Below, in pieces: positions 23,341 through 34,730 of a DNA stretch of 64,000 nucleotides (its first letter is position 1; the number at the start of each line of letters is the position of its first letter). A model generated the notes under the pieces. That model saw nothing but the letters and a program-made list of their open reading frames with translations. It did not search any database and was not told the origin of the DNA. Location of the stretch: positions 1 through 64,000 of the forward strand of contig JAALGZ010000064.1 in NCBI GenBank assembly GCA_015227615.1. The letters run 5' to 3'. Source of the DNA: Labyrinthula sp. Ha (lineage: Eukaryota; Sar; Bigyra; Labyrinthulida; Labyrinthulaceae). The position numbers and the translations under genes were made by a program.

Positions 23341-26300
23341 GGTTAAGAGCCAAAAAACAACAATTTCTACTGAAGTAAGGAAGCAGGTTTCTAGGTAGCT
23401 ATTCAAAAAATTAAGGAAAGCTGAAATAATAATTTAAATAAACTTGATTCTGAGTTTGTAAGAGAAAAGAGTTTAACTCATCAGTAGAAACGATTTCTGT
23501 TAATAACTTATCTTGAAGCAATACCATATTTTTTAGGACGGCACATACCTAAAAGTGTATTACTGCACACCAAACCCAAACATCAAAAAGAAACCATAAA
23601 TATAAAAATGAAAGGCTTACCAAAGCCAAGAAAAAAGGAAACCTCTTTTCACCATTGGAAGGAAGCCATCATATCATTCCTTGAAAAAAAACTTAATAGT
23701 TTACGTTTTGAGAGATCATAGTAATTCAATATACATAAAAAACCGACACTTTCTCCTCTATCAAAAACAAAAAATACAGAAGACGAACCTTTTTATGAAG
23801 AAGACATTACAAAGAGAATAAAAAAGAAAATAAGGAATTTAAAAGATCGGAAACCAAGGTATATACACCAGACTCTATTGATACCCCCAATGTTGTTACT
23901 AAAGCTGTCTCTAAAGTCAACATTTGTAAGTACAAGCGAAAAGAAATTATTGAAGTTTTTCCGAAACAGAAAAAAAGTACATCAAACCTAAACTAAACTA
24001 TGCCTCAAACTCTGAAGAATTCAAAACTATTCTAAGAGCTACAGTAACTATGGATTTCATGCATTACATAGCTGAAGATAAAAACACATTTTAAAGTTTT
24101 AAAAGTTTAGTTGAATATTTTGAAAAAAATTCAGATGGTCAACTAGTTAAGTTTCAACGGAAACTGGAAGAGATACAGTTTAGCAACATGGAACATTACT
24201 TAAACGAATATAAAAAACATTTGCTCAGTTTCAAATGTACGGAGGATATTCGTCAAAAAGTATGGTTGAAGGATTTATTAGAAAAAATACCTGATGAAAA
24301 GTTATCCTCAATGAGGTTTATATGCTCCGCAGAAAATTTAAATAACGCCATCAGATATTTTACAAAATTCCAAGCCAAAATGGAGCTCAAGTTCAATAAA
24401 TACGAAGAATAAATTAATACTATGCTTGACGATGATGTAAGAATAAACAAATTTAAGTCGAAAAAAACAGAAGAATATTAAATGGAAAAAATGTACGGGA
24501 TGTGGAGACTATAAAGCCGAGTACCCAACAAAACAGGAAGTCTGTTATGGATGGGGATCGAATGACCATAAATACAATGACTGCAAATTCAAGCTTCTGA
24601 AAGTTAGCAAAGTGGACATACAGGAATAGGGCGAGAACGAATAAAGTGCAACTGAAATTTATGAAGACAATATTAACAACAGAATAAGCGAAATTTCATT
24701 ATATACGACAAAATTAAAAATACCTTCAAGGATTTTTAAAGTTAGTACAAAATAAAACAATGACTTGTTGAGATAAGTTAGTTTTGGTTTGTAAATATAG
24801 AAGAATGAGCTGATGTTCTGACCTCTAGTAAATCAAATATAGTGATAGATGTAAGTTGAGTGGGTGAGGTATAACAGAACCTTTGTTGAGAGCCAAGCGG
24901 AGCTTTTGTGGGTAATAAGAGGCTGATGTAAATTAATATTTGATTAAAAGCAGTTGTATTTATAAGAAGTAGATTTCATTGATAATTGGATAAATCGGTG
25001 GTAACGTCATATTGGAAGGCAACGGAAGGAGAAAAAGTGATGATGTGGTTTGGTGAAATACAGTTTTGACGATGATCGAATACGAGCTGTAGTTTACTGA
25101 ATAGACAGATACACAAGTTTTTTTAAGCCTTAAGTAATTGATAGAAGAACTTTACAAGGTTTTAAGAGACCAAGAAGAAAAGGAAGTTAATAAAAATTAG
25201 AAGTTCAAATTGAGAACTAGACGTACTCAATAGACGATTCTTGCAGATTCAAAAACGAGTTTCTAAACATAATCATAGACGGGGGAGGGGCTCTCACCAC
25301 ATAACACCTGATAAGAATATGTTGAAAAATACAAAAAAAACTAAAAAAACGTGCAAGTAAGTGGTATATTGACATCAAAATCGATAAACACAGTAACTGG
25401 AACATTAAATGTCCTACTCGAGAGTAATATTATCTTACAAATTCCTGATGTAATCTCAGTTTCCTCCCAGAAAGAGACAATTATCTCTGAATCTAAACTA
25501 ATCGAATAAGGTTTGTTACTCATAAGTCTCATAAAGAATATATAATAACTCAAAACGAAAGAGTTATTGATAAACTCGAAGAAAAAAACAAGATCGCTTT
25601 ACTCCTCATGGAACACCAAAATTTACCCGGAAACAGGCATTCGAGATACTTATGGGTGAAACTGCAAGCAAAGAAAAAGAAACTGAATTCAAGGATAGCC
25701 TACAACATTATAGGCTTGTACACTTAAATAATAAAATACTAAGAAGGAATAACATGCAAACTAATAAACATTGTTTTTTATCGGGTGCAGCGCAGAAAAG
25801 TTGGCGAAGAAAAAGAAAGGATCATGTATTTCAACTGAGAACACAACCCTCTTTCTGTCACAAAGGAAGTTTGAAAAGTTATACTATGATATTGTGAGAC
25901 CATTTCCAACCAGTTTATGTGGCTTCAAATACGTTGTTGCAGTAGTAGATTCGTTCACAATCTATATAATAATGATAACTACGAGAGCCAAAGAAAACAT
26001 ATCAAAAAAGCTTGAGAACGTGATCCTAAAAATTAAAAAAAGATACAACACAAGCGTTAAGTGTCTTTTTTAGACAACAACAGTGGGTTTATGAAGATTC
26101 AGCAATTTGCAGAGTCCAAAGGAATCAGCCTAGAAATTTCCTCAAGATATATACCAAGTGAAAATGGCAGAATTGAAAGGTATAATCACACAGTGTTCCA
26201 CAGCATGAGAGCGTTGCTTCAACAGACAAACTTAAGCATGAAGTATTGGACATTTGCCGCGTTATATTCTAAACTTATCCTAAACTATAACATAAGACTC

Positions 26301-28388
26301 AAGCCAAAGTCAGTTTACGAGCTCATAACTGAAAACAAGCTACAACTGAAGAAGATTGTTGTATTCGGGTCCAGGGGTTTTGTCAAATCGGTTAGAAAAT
26401 CCAAGTTCCTAGCAAATAAAAAAGCCATCTTCCTCGGCCATGGCACGAGATCAAAAATGATATTAGCCTATATTATATTCAACAGAAGAGTAAGCAAGAT
26501 AAGAGACACAGCGTTGTATGAGGAAGGTACTTTGCTTCAAAATAATGAATCGTTTCATAAAATTCTTCAACGTTTGAATGAAAAAGTAGGAAAGGAATCG
26601 ATCGAGAATATCATATCCTCGGAAAGTGATACAGAAACAGAAAATGCAGTTAAATTAGAAGAGAACAATGATACAGAAGCATGGAAGGACAGGACACAAA
26701 AAAAATCAAATCGAAAACGAAGGAAAACAGACCATGTTCCATCCAGTAGTATATGATAACATACGCAAAAGAGATATTTTAACAGAAGCCAGAACACGAA
26801 AGCCAGTTTTATATTCAGTTACGGTGTTCAAAGAAACAACTTCCCCGAAGAACTATGGACATATACAAAACCGGTCTGACAAAGCACAGTAGTTAAATGC
26901 ATACAATAAGGAAATCTTGGTACTAGAGTCTGTAGGAAACTTTGAAGTTGCCTTGCGCTCAGCTGACGAAGTTGTTATACCTATAAGAGAACTGTTCATA
27001 GCGAGAACAAATATGCAAGGTGAATATATAGCTAAAGTCAGAATTGTTGCTCGAGGGGATTACAGTAAATTTATTCTACCGAAAAGCCCCGTGGTTTACT
27101 CCCCAGTGATATCTATAATAGCAACAAGAATATTATCGATGCTCGCTCAAACATTCCCAGCAAGAATCCGCCAACTGGATGTTACTTCTGCACTTGTATA
27201 TGGTCAACTACCAAAAAAGTGTTTCTGGAGTTGCCAAATGTGTCAAAAAGAAAGACAGGGAGGAAAGAAAGTTTGAACGGCAACAAAAAATATCTATGAG
27301 CTTCAAGAAAACCCCAGAATATGGTACAACACAGTTACCAAAGTGTTCGAACAACTTGAACTGAAAAAATTACCCAACGAGAGCTGTATTTTTATAAATA
27401 AGAAGGGAATAAAATAGTTATGACAGTTCTTCTTTATGTTTACAATTTACTATGATCAGGACAAATGGAAGAAATAAAAGAATTTGAGGGAAAAAATGAA
27501 TCAAAGTTTCAAACTTAAAACAATCGAAAAAGTTGAAACCTTTGTGGGACATAAGTTTGAGAAGTTACAAGATGATGCATTAATCATCAATCAAGAAGAA
27601 AGAATTGAAAAGATCACAAGAAAATTTAAACTGGAGAACATGTAGGAAAGATCGACTCCACTATCTTCAAATGAACTAAAATCTATCGGTGAAAGAAAAG
27701 TTACGAATCTAAAACTGTATCAATCATTAGTATGAAATATTAACTACTTTGCAGGTATCTCCCGCCCAGATGTTTCGTGCAGTTCCCACTATCTGTCCAA
27801 GTCTCTAACTGAACCAACAGAAACACTACTGAAACGCATCATGAGGGTAATCAATTATTTATATAATACGAGAAAACTAAAGCTGAAAGTATTTCCCATG
27901 GAGGAGCAAAACGATGTTAAAATGCTGGTGGATACATCATATGCTTCAGATGAAGATAGAAAGAGTGTAACCGGATTCCTCGTATTTGTGAATGACACAT
28001 TAGTAGCATAAAAAAAGAAAGAAACACCCTATCATTACAATAAGTTCAACTGAAGCGGAATAAGTTTAAATTTCATTAGCCTTAAAGGAGTTGAAGTTTG
28101 TCCTACTCATCCTAGAAGAAATGAACATGTAATGCATAGTAGACGTATTTATGAACTCCCAGAGTGCTATTCGTATCGTGAAAAATAAAGAAGTAAATGG
28201 GAGAGGTAAGCATCTAGATATCTATTATAAGTTTGTTTGACTGATAGTCGACAGGTTGAAGGTAAAACTGAAGTATGTAAGAAGAGAAGATAACTGGAGT
28301 GATATTCTCACAAGAGCATCAAATAAAGATGAGTTTCAAAAACTAAGAAATTGAGTATTAAAGTAAGAGAACACAGAATAAGAGGAGG

Positions 28389-28481
28389 TGTTAAAGATAT
28401 TATTACGTATTTGGTTTTTTCTGGTTTCACCCAGAATATAAGTATTAAAAAAGGAATAGAAATATAAAGTAATTTTCAACA
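28389..28481 (+). repeat. 3' LTR of the old copia element
   Basis: A 93-bp diverged partner of 23249-23340, preceded by a polypurine tract. No matching target duplication could be read, as expected for an old copy. Confidence 0.82.
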
Positions 28482-29949
28482 CCTTTACATCTCATTTTTG
28501 GATTTTTGATATCTAGACATTGCAGCGCAATTTAATTTAATATCAAATTTTAATGAAATTAATTAAGATAGCTATTGATTTTGAAAGTTTAATCGGAAGG
28601 ATTTTTTCATCAAGGAGTTCCATGTGAAATCAGATACTTTCCTTTCTAGACTATTCTTAAAGCTAACGATTAGCAACCAATTCAAGTCAAGAAGAAATCA
28701 AAGAGCAAGGTATTTTATACAAAAAAAAAACAAAGCACAACTATATTAAGCTAATTTCTACCATCTTGAAAAGTTTTTAGAGAAGTTGAGGTATCAGAGT
28801 AAAAAGTTTATTACATTGTTTAGTTGGAGTATCCGGATATATTCAAGTAGTTCAAATAATGCTTAGAAATGTATTCAGCTATAGAAACCGGTAATGGAAG
28901 ATGGTAGATGAAACTTTTATGCTTAGTATTTATGAAGATTATTATATGAAGCTGTAATAAGTCTGTAGATAAGCAAAATTTTAACGTATCGTGTATCTCC
29001 TATGTTAATAGAGAGTATATTTAAAATAAATTTTAAATTACACTGTAACTTCTAGATGCACACATCAAACATCGTATGAAAAATTGCTCACACAAACCCC
29101 ATGAGTTCAAGAAGAAGTTTCAATTCCCCCACCGGCTTTACAATTTATTTCTCTATCACATGTTATTTTATTTCTCCTGCTAATCGGCACACTCAACATC
29201 ACAAATGCAAAATCAATAAGATTTTTTAGGATTTTCATTTTATGAAAACGAGAGTACATCTGTTTTTGCAGCATCAAAGGCTTTGAGCATTGTTATTTTC
29301 TTATTAAAATAGATTTCAAGATAGAAATATATATCTATAAACAATTTCAACCAGTAAGCTTAAATGTGTCTGAGTCAGTAGTCTTAAAACGCTCTAAATT
29401 GACTTGAGTTACGCTCGCTTGCTCTGTGTATCCTTTCTATATGTATTTGCTTAAGTGTTAACTAAGACGTATTCATACGGAGACACACCACTAAGTTTAA
29501 CATCTAAGACTATAGCTAAACGACAACAGGGTAAGACAAAAGGGAAGGCAGTGTATATAAGTCTTAGTACCAATAAAAGTAAAGCTAAAAATAAGATATG
29601 TATCATATAAATTTAAAATATGTTTCTAAGAAACAGATTTTACCGATTTCTAAGAATTGAATAAAATACTAAGACTCTCACTTTGATTGAAATCAAATGT
29701 GCTCATCGCATAAGCTACTATATTAAAACTGATTTAAGTTATTTGATTAATTATTTCTAAGTCATTAATGATATATCCTACAGTCTAGAATAAAATTTAT
29801 ATCCCTTGGCCGCTATACACATTACCTTCAAGAAGATGAGTTACTCTCTTATCTAGAATATATAATATTCCTTATATTACTTACTTAAAGTTACTAATAT
29901 AATTCCATTAAACAATAAGGAAGTTGTGAGTGCACGCATGTGGTTCTAT
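28482..29949. other. AT-rich region, no supported gene
   Basis: No gene or element end was recognised. Part of it may be the unrecognisable 5' portion of fossil D, but I see no reverse transcriptase motif to support that. Confidence 0.4.
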
Positions 29950-31809
29950 TTGAACTAACAGCCACCGTACAAGAAGCGATTGAAAAGACTATTTGCCTTT
30001 AACTTCGCCCACTCCAGATTACCAAGATAGTCTCTCTAAGAGTTACGGGAGAAAGATGTCTAAGGTACAAGCTCGAAGTTAAGTGGATCAAACTTAGTGC
30101 TGCGAACAATACTTACCAAGATCTTGTTACACTTTATTAAGATTTACAACTTTTAGTAAGAAACCTTATATTTAACAAAGTTCAAGATGAAAATGTTAAG
30201 GATCATCTACTTCAACTTTTAAAGAAAATGAATAAAAAAAATGCGCCAAAAAAAAATAAAAAAAGGGGAAAACCTAAGAAGAAAAAAGTAATACGCTTTT
30301 TAAAGATGACTAACTTTAATTTACCGAACAGTGGCAACATAATCGGATGGTACGAGGAAGAAAAAACTATTTTACCAAAACTTACATTAAGACACAGATG
30401 GGGCAAGTATGATGACTATTTATCTTTACCGTATCTTCCCTTTCAGAGTAAGAAGTAAACTCAGCATATGCTAAATATTCAATTAATTAAGATTTTCCAT
30501 GGCTTATGTCTTGAAGTCAACTTTGCCCCGCGATTTCTAGAAGACGTTTTAGGAATCACATCATTTCATAAAAAGTTACTTGGAAAGTTCGATATATTGC
30601 AGGAAAAAACTAAAATACTCGAACAATTTAAGTCTCAAGTTTATTCCACGGCAAAACTTAGTTTAAATAAAGTAAGTTTTTTTGAAGGTTATCAAACCTT
30701 AAACATCTGGATCTAATTCAAGCAAAGCTGCATAATGAATATTTTTAAGACGTTTTATCAAGACATCAATTATCAAATACAGATATTCTCAACAAAGTTC
30801 AATACTATAGGGAAGATATTACAGATTATTTCAAGCAGAATGTTACCTTTCCAGATAAACTTTATTAACTTTGTTTAACGATGCAGAATACTGGGATTAT
30901 TTATCATAGTTTTAATGCACTCTAAGAAACGAATAATTCCAACTCAGTCTAACTTAATCTAGAGAACATTTATATTACTAGAACTGAAGAAAACTTTTCA
31001 TAATCTATGTTTTCATTCGAACATTTAATTCAGATCCAGTTCATGGACCTATTGAATAGGGACAAGCTCATTCTGGAGTATGAAGGTGGAAATCAGTATT
31101 TACTAGCTGAAACACCTCTAACTATATTCTTAGAGCCAACTTGTTCAAAACACATTGTATCTAGTGTATGTGATATTCCTTATTCGAAGAACGGTGCTAA
31201 GAATTACATTTTTGACCTAGTGGTCATGGATCCACCTTGACCAGCTGGATCTTCTAACCCAACTTGAAGGGTTAAGCTAGATTATCCTTTATTATCACTC
31301 AATCAAGTTTCTAAAATTCAATTGCTTTTAAGGCATTGTCTCTATGGTAACTATTTGTTTATCTGGGTTACGAATACTTCTTATTTATGAACTCTACGAT
31401 GGGCTAAGTCTCATAGCTTTTACCTAATCGACGAAATTACATAGATTAAAATTACTGACAACGATAAACGTCATCTTAGTATGTGCCATGTGTTTCAATA
31501 CAGTCAAGAAAAGTGTTTAGTGTTTATTCGTAAGTAACATCCTTAGGTCAATTACCAGGACGTATTCAATGAAGATTTTTCTAATGATTTTAAAACTACT
31601 ATTTAAAACGAAACCTACCTTCCCTTCGGTCAAGCATGGAAAATTTTATTTACTTTGGGAGAGAAGCTTTCCTTCAAGACGTAACATAGAGTTCATTGGT
31701 CGTACGAATAACATTTGTGCTAGTTGGACCACTACTGGACTAGAACTGGATGCTAATTGCCACGTAGTTTACACCCAATCTACACAAGACACCTCTTAAG
31801 GTGGGGGGA
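29950..31809 (+). mobile_element. Fossil D: 3' part of a B-like Ty3 element with chromodomain, SANT and MT-A70
   Basis: On the plus strand three decayed domains appear in the same order as in element B. First is a chromodomain-like stretch near 30.05-30.2 kb (YKLEVKWIKLSAANNTYQDL). Second is a SANT/Myb-like stretch near 30.34-30.47 kb (GWYEEEKTILPKL, WGKYDDYLSL). Third is an MT-A70 domain from about 31.0 to 31.75 kb (FDLVVMDPP, LFIWVTNTS, and a final FIGRTNNICASWTTTGLELD). A G-rich tract (GGTGGGGGGA) at 31801-31809 sits where the polypurine tract of element B lies and probably marks the start of an LTR. The region is broken in many places and is old. Gag and reverse transcriptase are not recognisable here. 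Confidence 0.75.
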
Positions 31810-32018
31810 TGTCTCTGTCACTCCGAGACTCACTTCTCCAAGTTTTTCAAGATGTCTGGGCACTTGATGATGGTTTACTTGTATCATAGCATTGCCCATG
31901 ATGTAACACAGGGCTAATAAGTTCGTGTCGAATATAATATTTCATAGTTAAACATTAACGTGAATCTAAACATTTAGCTCCTGTAAGAAGGTGAAGACAC
32001 TTTACAACAACTTCATGA
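31810..32018 (+). repeat. Possible remnant of fossil D's 3' LTR
   Basis: It begins TGTCTCTGTCAC directly after the G-rich tract, the arrangement expected of an LTR start. No second copy was found in this window, so the call is tentative. Confidence 0.35.
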
Positions 32019-34730
32019 TTAGACTTCAGTTCGGTAGACTGTAATCACATCAAAATCAGAGCTTGATAACGGTATTTCAGCCTTAATTCGATCAATAACT
32101 TGAATAAGCCAAGCCCTATTTTCCCCTTGCACTATTGTAAGCCCAATAACCTTTTCTTCTCTTAAAATAAGATCTACAATAACTTCGGTACCAAATATAA
32201 ATCTTGCAAATCCCATGTAAAGCAGATGATCGGTGAGACCTTCTTCCTTTTGAAAAAGTGTAGTAAGTTTGACAAATAGTGCTGCACTTACAGGAGTCTG
32301 AAAAACCAACTCAATATCAGTAACCTTTGATGGTTGTATCTTTGTTCCCATCAAAACAGGAATTAGCTCTGGAACAATGAACATATCCTTTTCAATTTCT
32401 ACAGGGATTAAAACAAGACTTCTTATTGCAACTTGCAGAACGTAAGTTCTTTCCGCTTCAGTATATTCTCTTAGTAGAATATCAAAAAGTTCTCTACTAA
32501 TCTTTCCACTATCAACATATCTTCTGTATAGATGAAAGTTATTGCTACGCATTCGAAAAGCAAGTTCATGAAAACTTGGATCCCGGATGAACTTACCTAA
32601 CGCCTGAGCAAGATAAGAAGGAGCAAAAAATATGAAGTTTTGATAGTCATTAAGATCCAAGTTAGGGAGATAACAAATTAATCCAGCTTTTGAGTAGACT
32701 TCCAACATGCCATCAATTTCCTCAAGATCAAATCCGCAACGAGAAGCAGTAGTGCCAAATTGTTTAACACTCATTAAATTAGCCTCTTCTCTGCAACTAT
32801 CAAGGAAGAGTACCCAAGATGTTAACACAGCAAAATTAAGAAAACCCTGTTGTACTAAACCTGCAGAACCAGAAACAACCCTTCGAAAAAGTCTTTTAAT
32901 GATTTTAACCTCACGTGAATTATGTTGGGAATTATCAATAGGAAAAAAGATACACGATTTCGACTTCAAGAGATATAGTTTTGCAGAAAGAGAACTCGTA
33001 CACTGTACAATTTTATTATGTATATTATGGAGATTTTGATCCTCAATAAACTTTCGCTTGTATTTTTGTAGAAACGTTCCAACCAGAATAACCTTTGCCT
33101 TTGGAGCATTTTGTAGAATACTCTCACACCAGAACTTTAACCTTTGTAAATCTCCTTTTGAAGTTTTCACCATATTGAAAACAACAAAATATAGTGCGTT
33201 TGAATTCAAAAAAATTGGATGCACAGATGAAAAAATTTGTTGCCCCCCAAAATCGGAGACACGAAAGTAAACATCTGCAGTAGAAAATCCATAAGTATTT
33301 GTTTTCATCCCTTCAACAAATTTATCATCGCTAATTGTTCTATAGAGGAGTTCCTCTTCAAAATCAAGTTTGTATTTTGTACTAAACTCTTTTGTAAGAT
33401 CTAGTTCACCATTAAACGTTTTCGGAAGAATATTTTTAACCCTCTGAACACTCAACTCATATTTTGAGAGTGAAGCCCATTCATAGTTATTTGGATTAAC
33501 TGAAAATATATCTATATCATTAAGAACCAAAGTTGAATCGTTGTTAATCCTAAACCGTTTCTTGAACAAATTTCTAATAGTAGAGGTCTTTCCTACTCTT
33601 CCATCACCCAAGAACAAAACTTGACATTCATTAAGTGTTTGGTACTCACCATATAGGCAATGTAACATTATTTTCACATAACCATGCAACTTTTTCTTTA
33701 GAATACTTTCATTAAGAACATTTTTCGTGCAAACCTCAAATAAAACAAGTGAAGGATGGGTATCAACTAGAGCCTGAATTTCAGTAAATTTTTCTTCCTG
33801 AAAAGTCACCATGTCGACGCGCAAACTAAAGGTTTAAACACAACAAAGATGAACATATATTGCACCAAAGAAGGTAGATCGCGTAAGCATAACTTTGTTA
33901 AACGAGCAAGCCTCTCACTTTCCACAACTAAACCCTGTTGCTCAATACTGAAACTAATGTCAAGAATAATAAGTACGTAATAGAAGACAGTGTTGTCATT
34001 CTAGATATTTCATCTAGCACATGAAGTGCACCATTCGAGGTAAAAGTATTTTCGTTGAGCCTAATATAACAATATATACATATTTACATTATGATTCTCA
34101 GTTTTTGCCCTTTTAGAAAGAGAACAAAAGAATCATCACCTGGAACATTACACCGTAACAAACTAAATGATGAGAGAAGGAAAGCTTTACCTTAATGAAT
34201 CCACTTTCCATTGTTTCTTAGTATCATTTAGTGAATAGAAGTTTAGGCTATTTAGGTTGGTATATTGGAAGCTTTAGTAAAATAAGAGAATAAGAATACC
34301 TCAGTTCTCTTAAATTAGGAAACCTTTCAATAAAACTAGAGAGCACAGGGCCTAGAATATCCAGAGGGCAAACAAAAAAGCTAAAAATTATTTGAAAATA
34401 ACATAATAACGTAAGAAAAATAACTTGGTTATTTATCTGTTGTCGGGTTAAGAACAATTCTACCTCCTTCCTAAATACTTCCTCTTCTATAGGGCGGTAA
34501 TTATCATCATGCGACCTAGGATTAAGAAAAAACTGAGGAAACCATTGTAAAATGAAATGACCAGATCCTTTACTGCTTTCGAATTGTTTTTCGATGGATG
34601 GTGCTTTGAAAGGCATTACACAAATTTCTGGTGATCCTTCTCCTCGGGTTCGTTTTTTTTCTTTTCCGAGTGTTTTACTCCACTTGATTTGTTTCGTTAA
34701 ATCGTATTTTGGGCAATTAACAATTTGCAT
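32019..34730 (-). CDS. Roco protein: LRR-Roc-COR GTPase
   Basis: The last exon (33825-32019) holds a Roc GTPase domain with P-loop GDGRVGKTS and switch II DFGGQQIF, then a COR region to the TAA at 32019. The upstream exons are joined by five GT..AG introns of 27-29 nt, all phase 2. The six exons total 2571 nt, exactly 857 codons, starting at the ATG at 34730. Exons 2-5 (81, 75, 84, 93 nt) each encode about one leucine-rich repeat, and every junction falls at the same repeat position (NLREL/S, KVDSL/S, KLRII/M, TLSSI/T, SLVQY/I). LRR, then Roc, then COR is the standard Roco order. Known Roco proteins are dimeric GTPases in signalling; I see no kinase domain after COR here. A sixth in-frame 30-nt intron at 34381-34410 is possible. 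Confidence 0.88.
33826..33854 (-). other. 29-nt intron 5 of the Roco gene
   Basis: It starts GTTCAT and ends CCTTTAG on the minus strand, phase 2. It joins the last LRR exon to the Roc-COR exon. Confidence 0.82.
33948..33976 (-). other. 29-nt intron 4 of the Roco gene
   Basis: It starts GTACTT and ends GTTTCAG, phase 2. An earlier TAG six bases upstream would not keep the frame. Confidence 0.8.
34061..34087 (-). other. 27-nt intron 3 of the Roco gene
   Basis: It starts GTAAAT and ends TATTAG, phase 2. It removes an immediate in-frame stop. Confidence 0.83.
34163..34190 (-). other. 28-nt intron 2 of the Roco gene
   Basis: It starts GTAAAG and ends CATTTAG with a pyrimidine-rich middle, phase 2. 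It removes an immediate in-frame stop. Confidence 0.85.
34272..34299 (-). other. 28-nt intron 1 of the Roco gene
   Basis: It starts GTATTC and ends TTTTACTAAAG, so a TACTAA-like branch motif lies right by the acceptor. Phase 2. Removing it continues the leucine-rich repeat begun by NLREL. Confidence 0.85.

Larger units (their letters stand above)
23249..28481 (+). mobile_element. Old, broken Ty1/copia element
   Basis: Two short diverged LTRs (23249-23340 and 28389-28481) begin TGTT and end AACA. A purine-rich tract (AGAATAAGAGGAGG) abuts the 3' LTR. The sequence after the 5' LTR (GGTTAAGAGCCA) resembles the initiator-Met type primer site of copia elements. Recognisable parts in copia order are gag with a zinc knuckle (about 24.0-24.6 kb), integrase (about 25.85-26.5 kb, with SSRYIPSENGRIERYNHT), reverse transcriptase (about 26.9-27.3 kb) and RNase H (about 27.9-28.35 kb, DEDRKSVTGFL). 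Well over ten breaks and strongly diverged LTRs mark it as an old fossil. It is only distantly related to the copia element at 5-4848. Confidence 0.9.

Noticed and set aside
30228-30458. A Lys-rich protein gene (KKNAPKKNKKRGKPKKKK)
   Set aside because: It lies between the chromodomain-like and SANT-like stretches of fossil D and matches that part of element B's layout, so it is part of the fossil.
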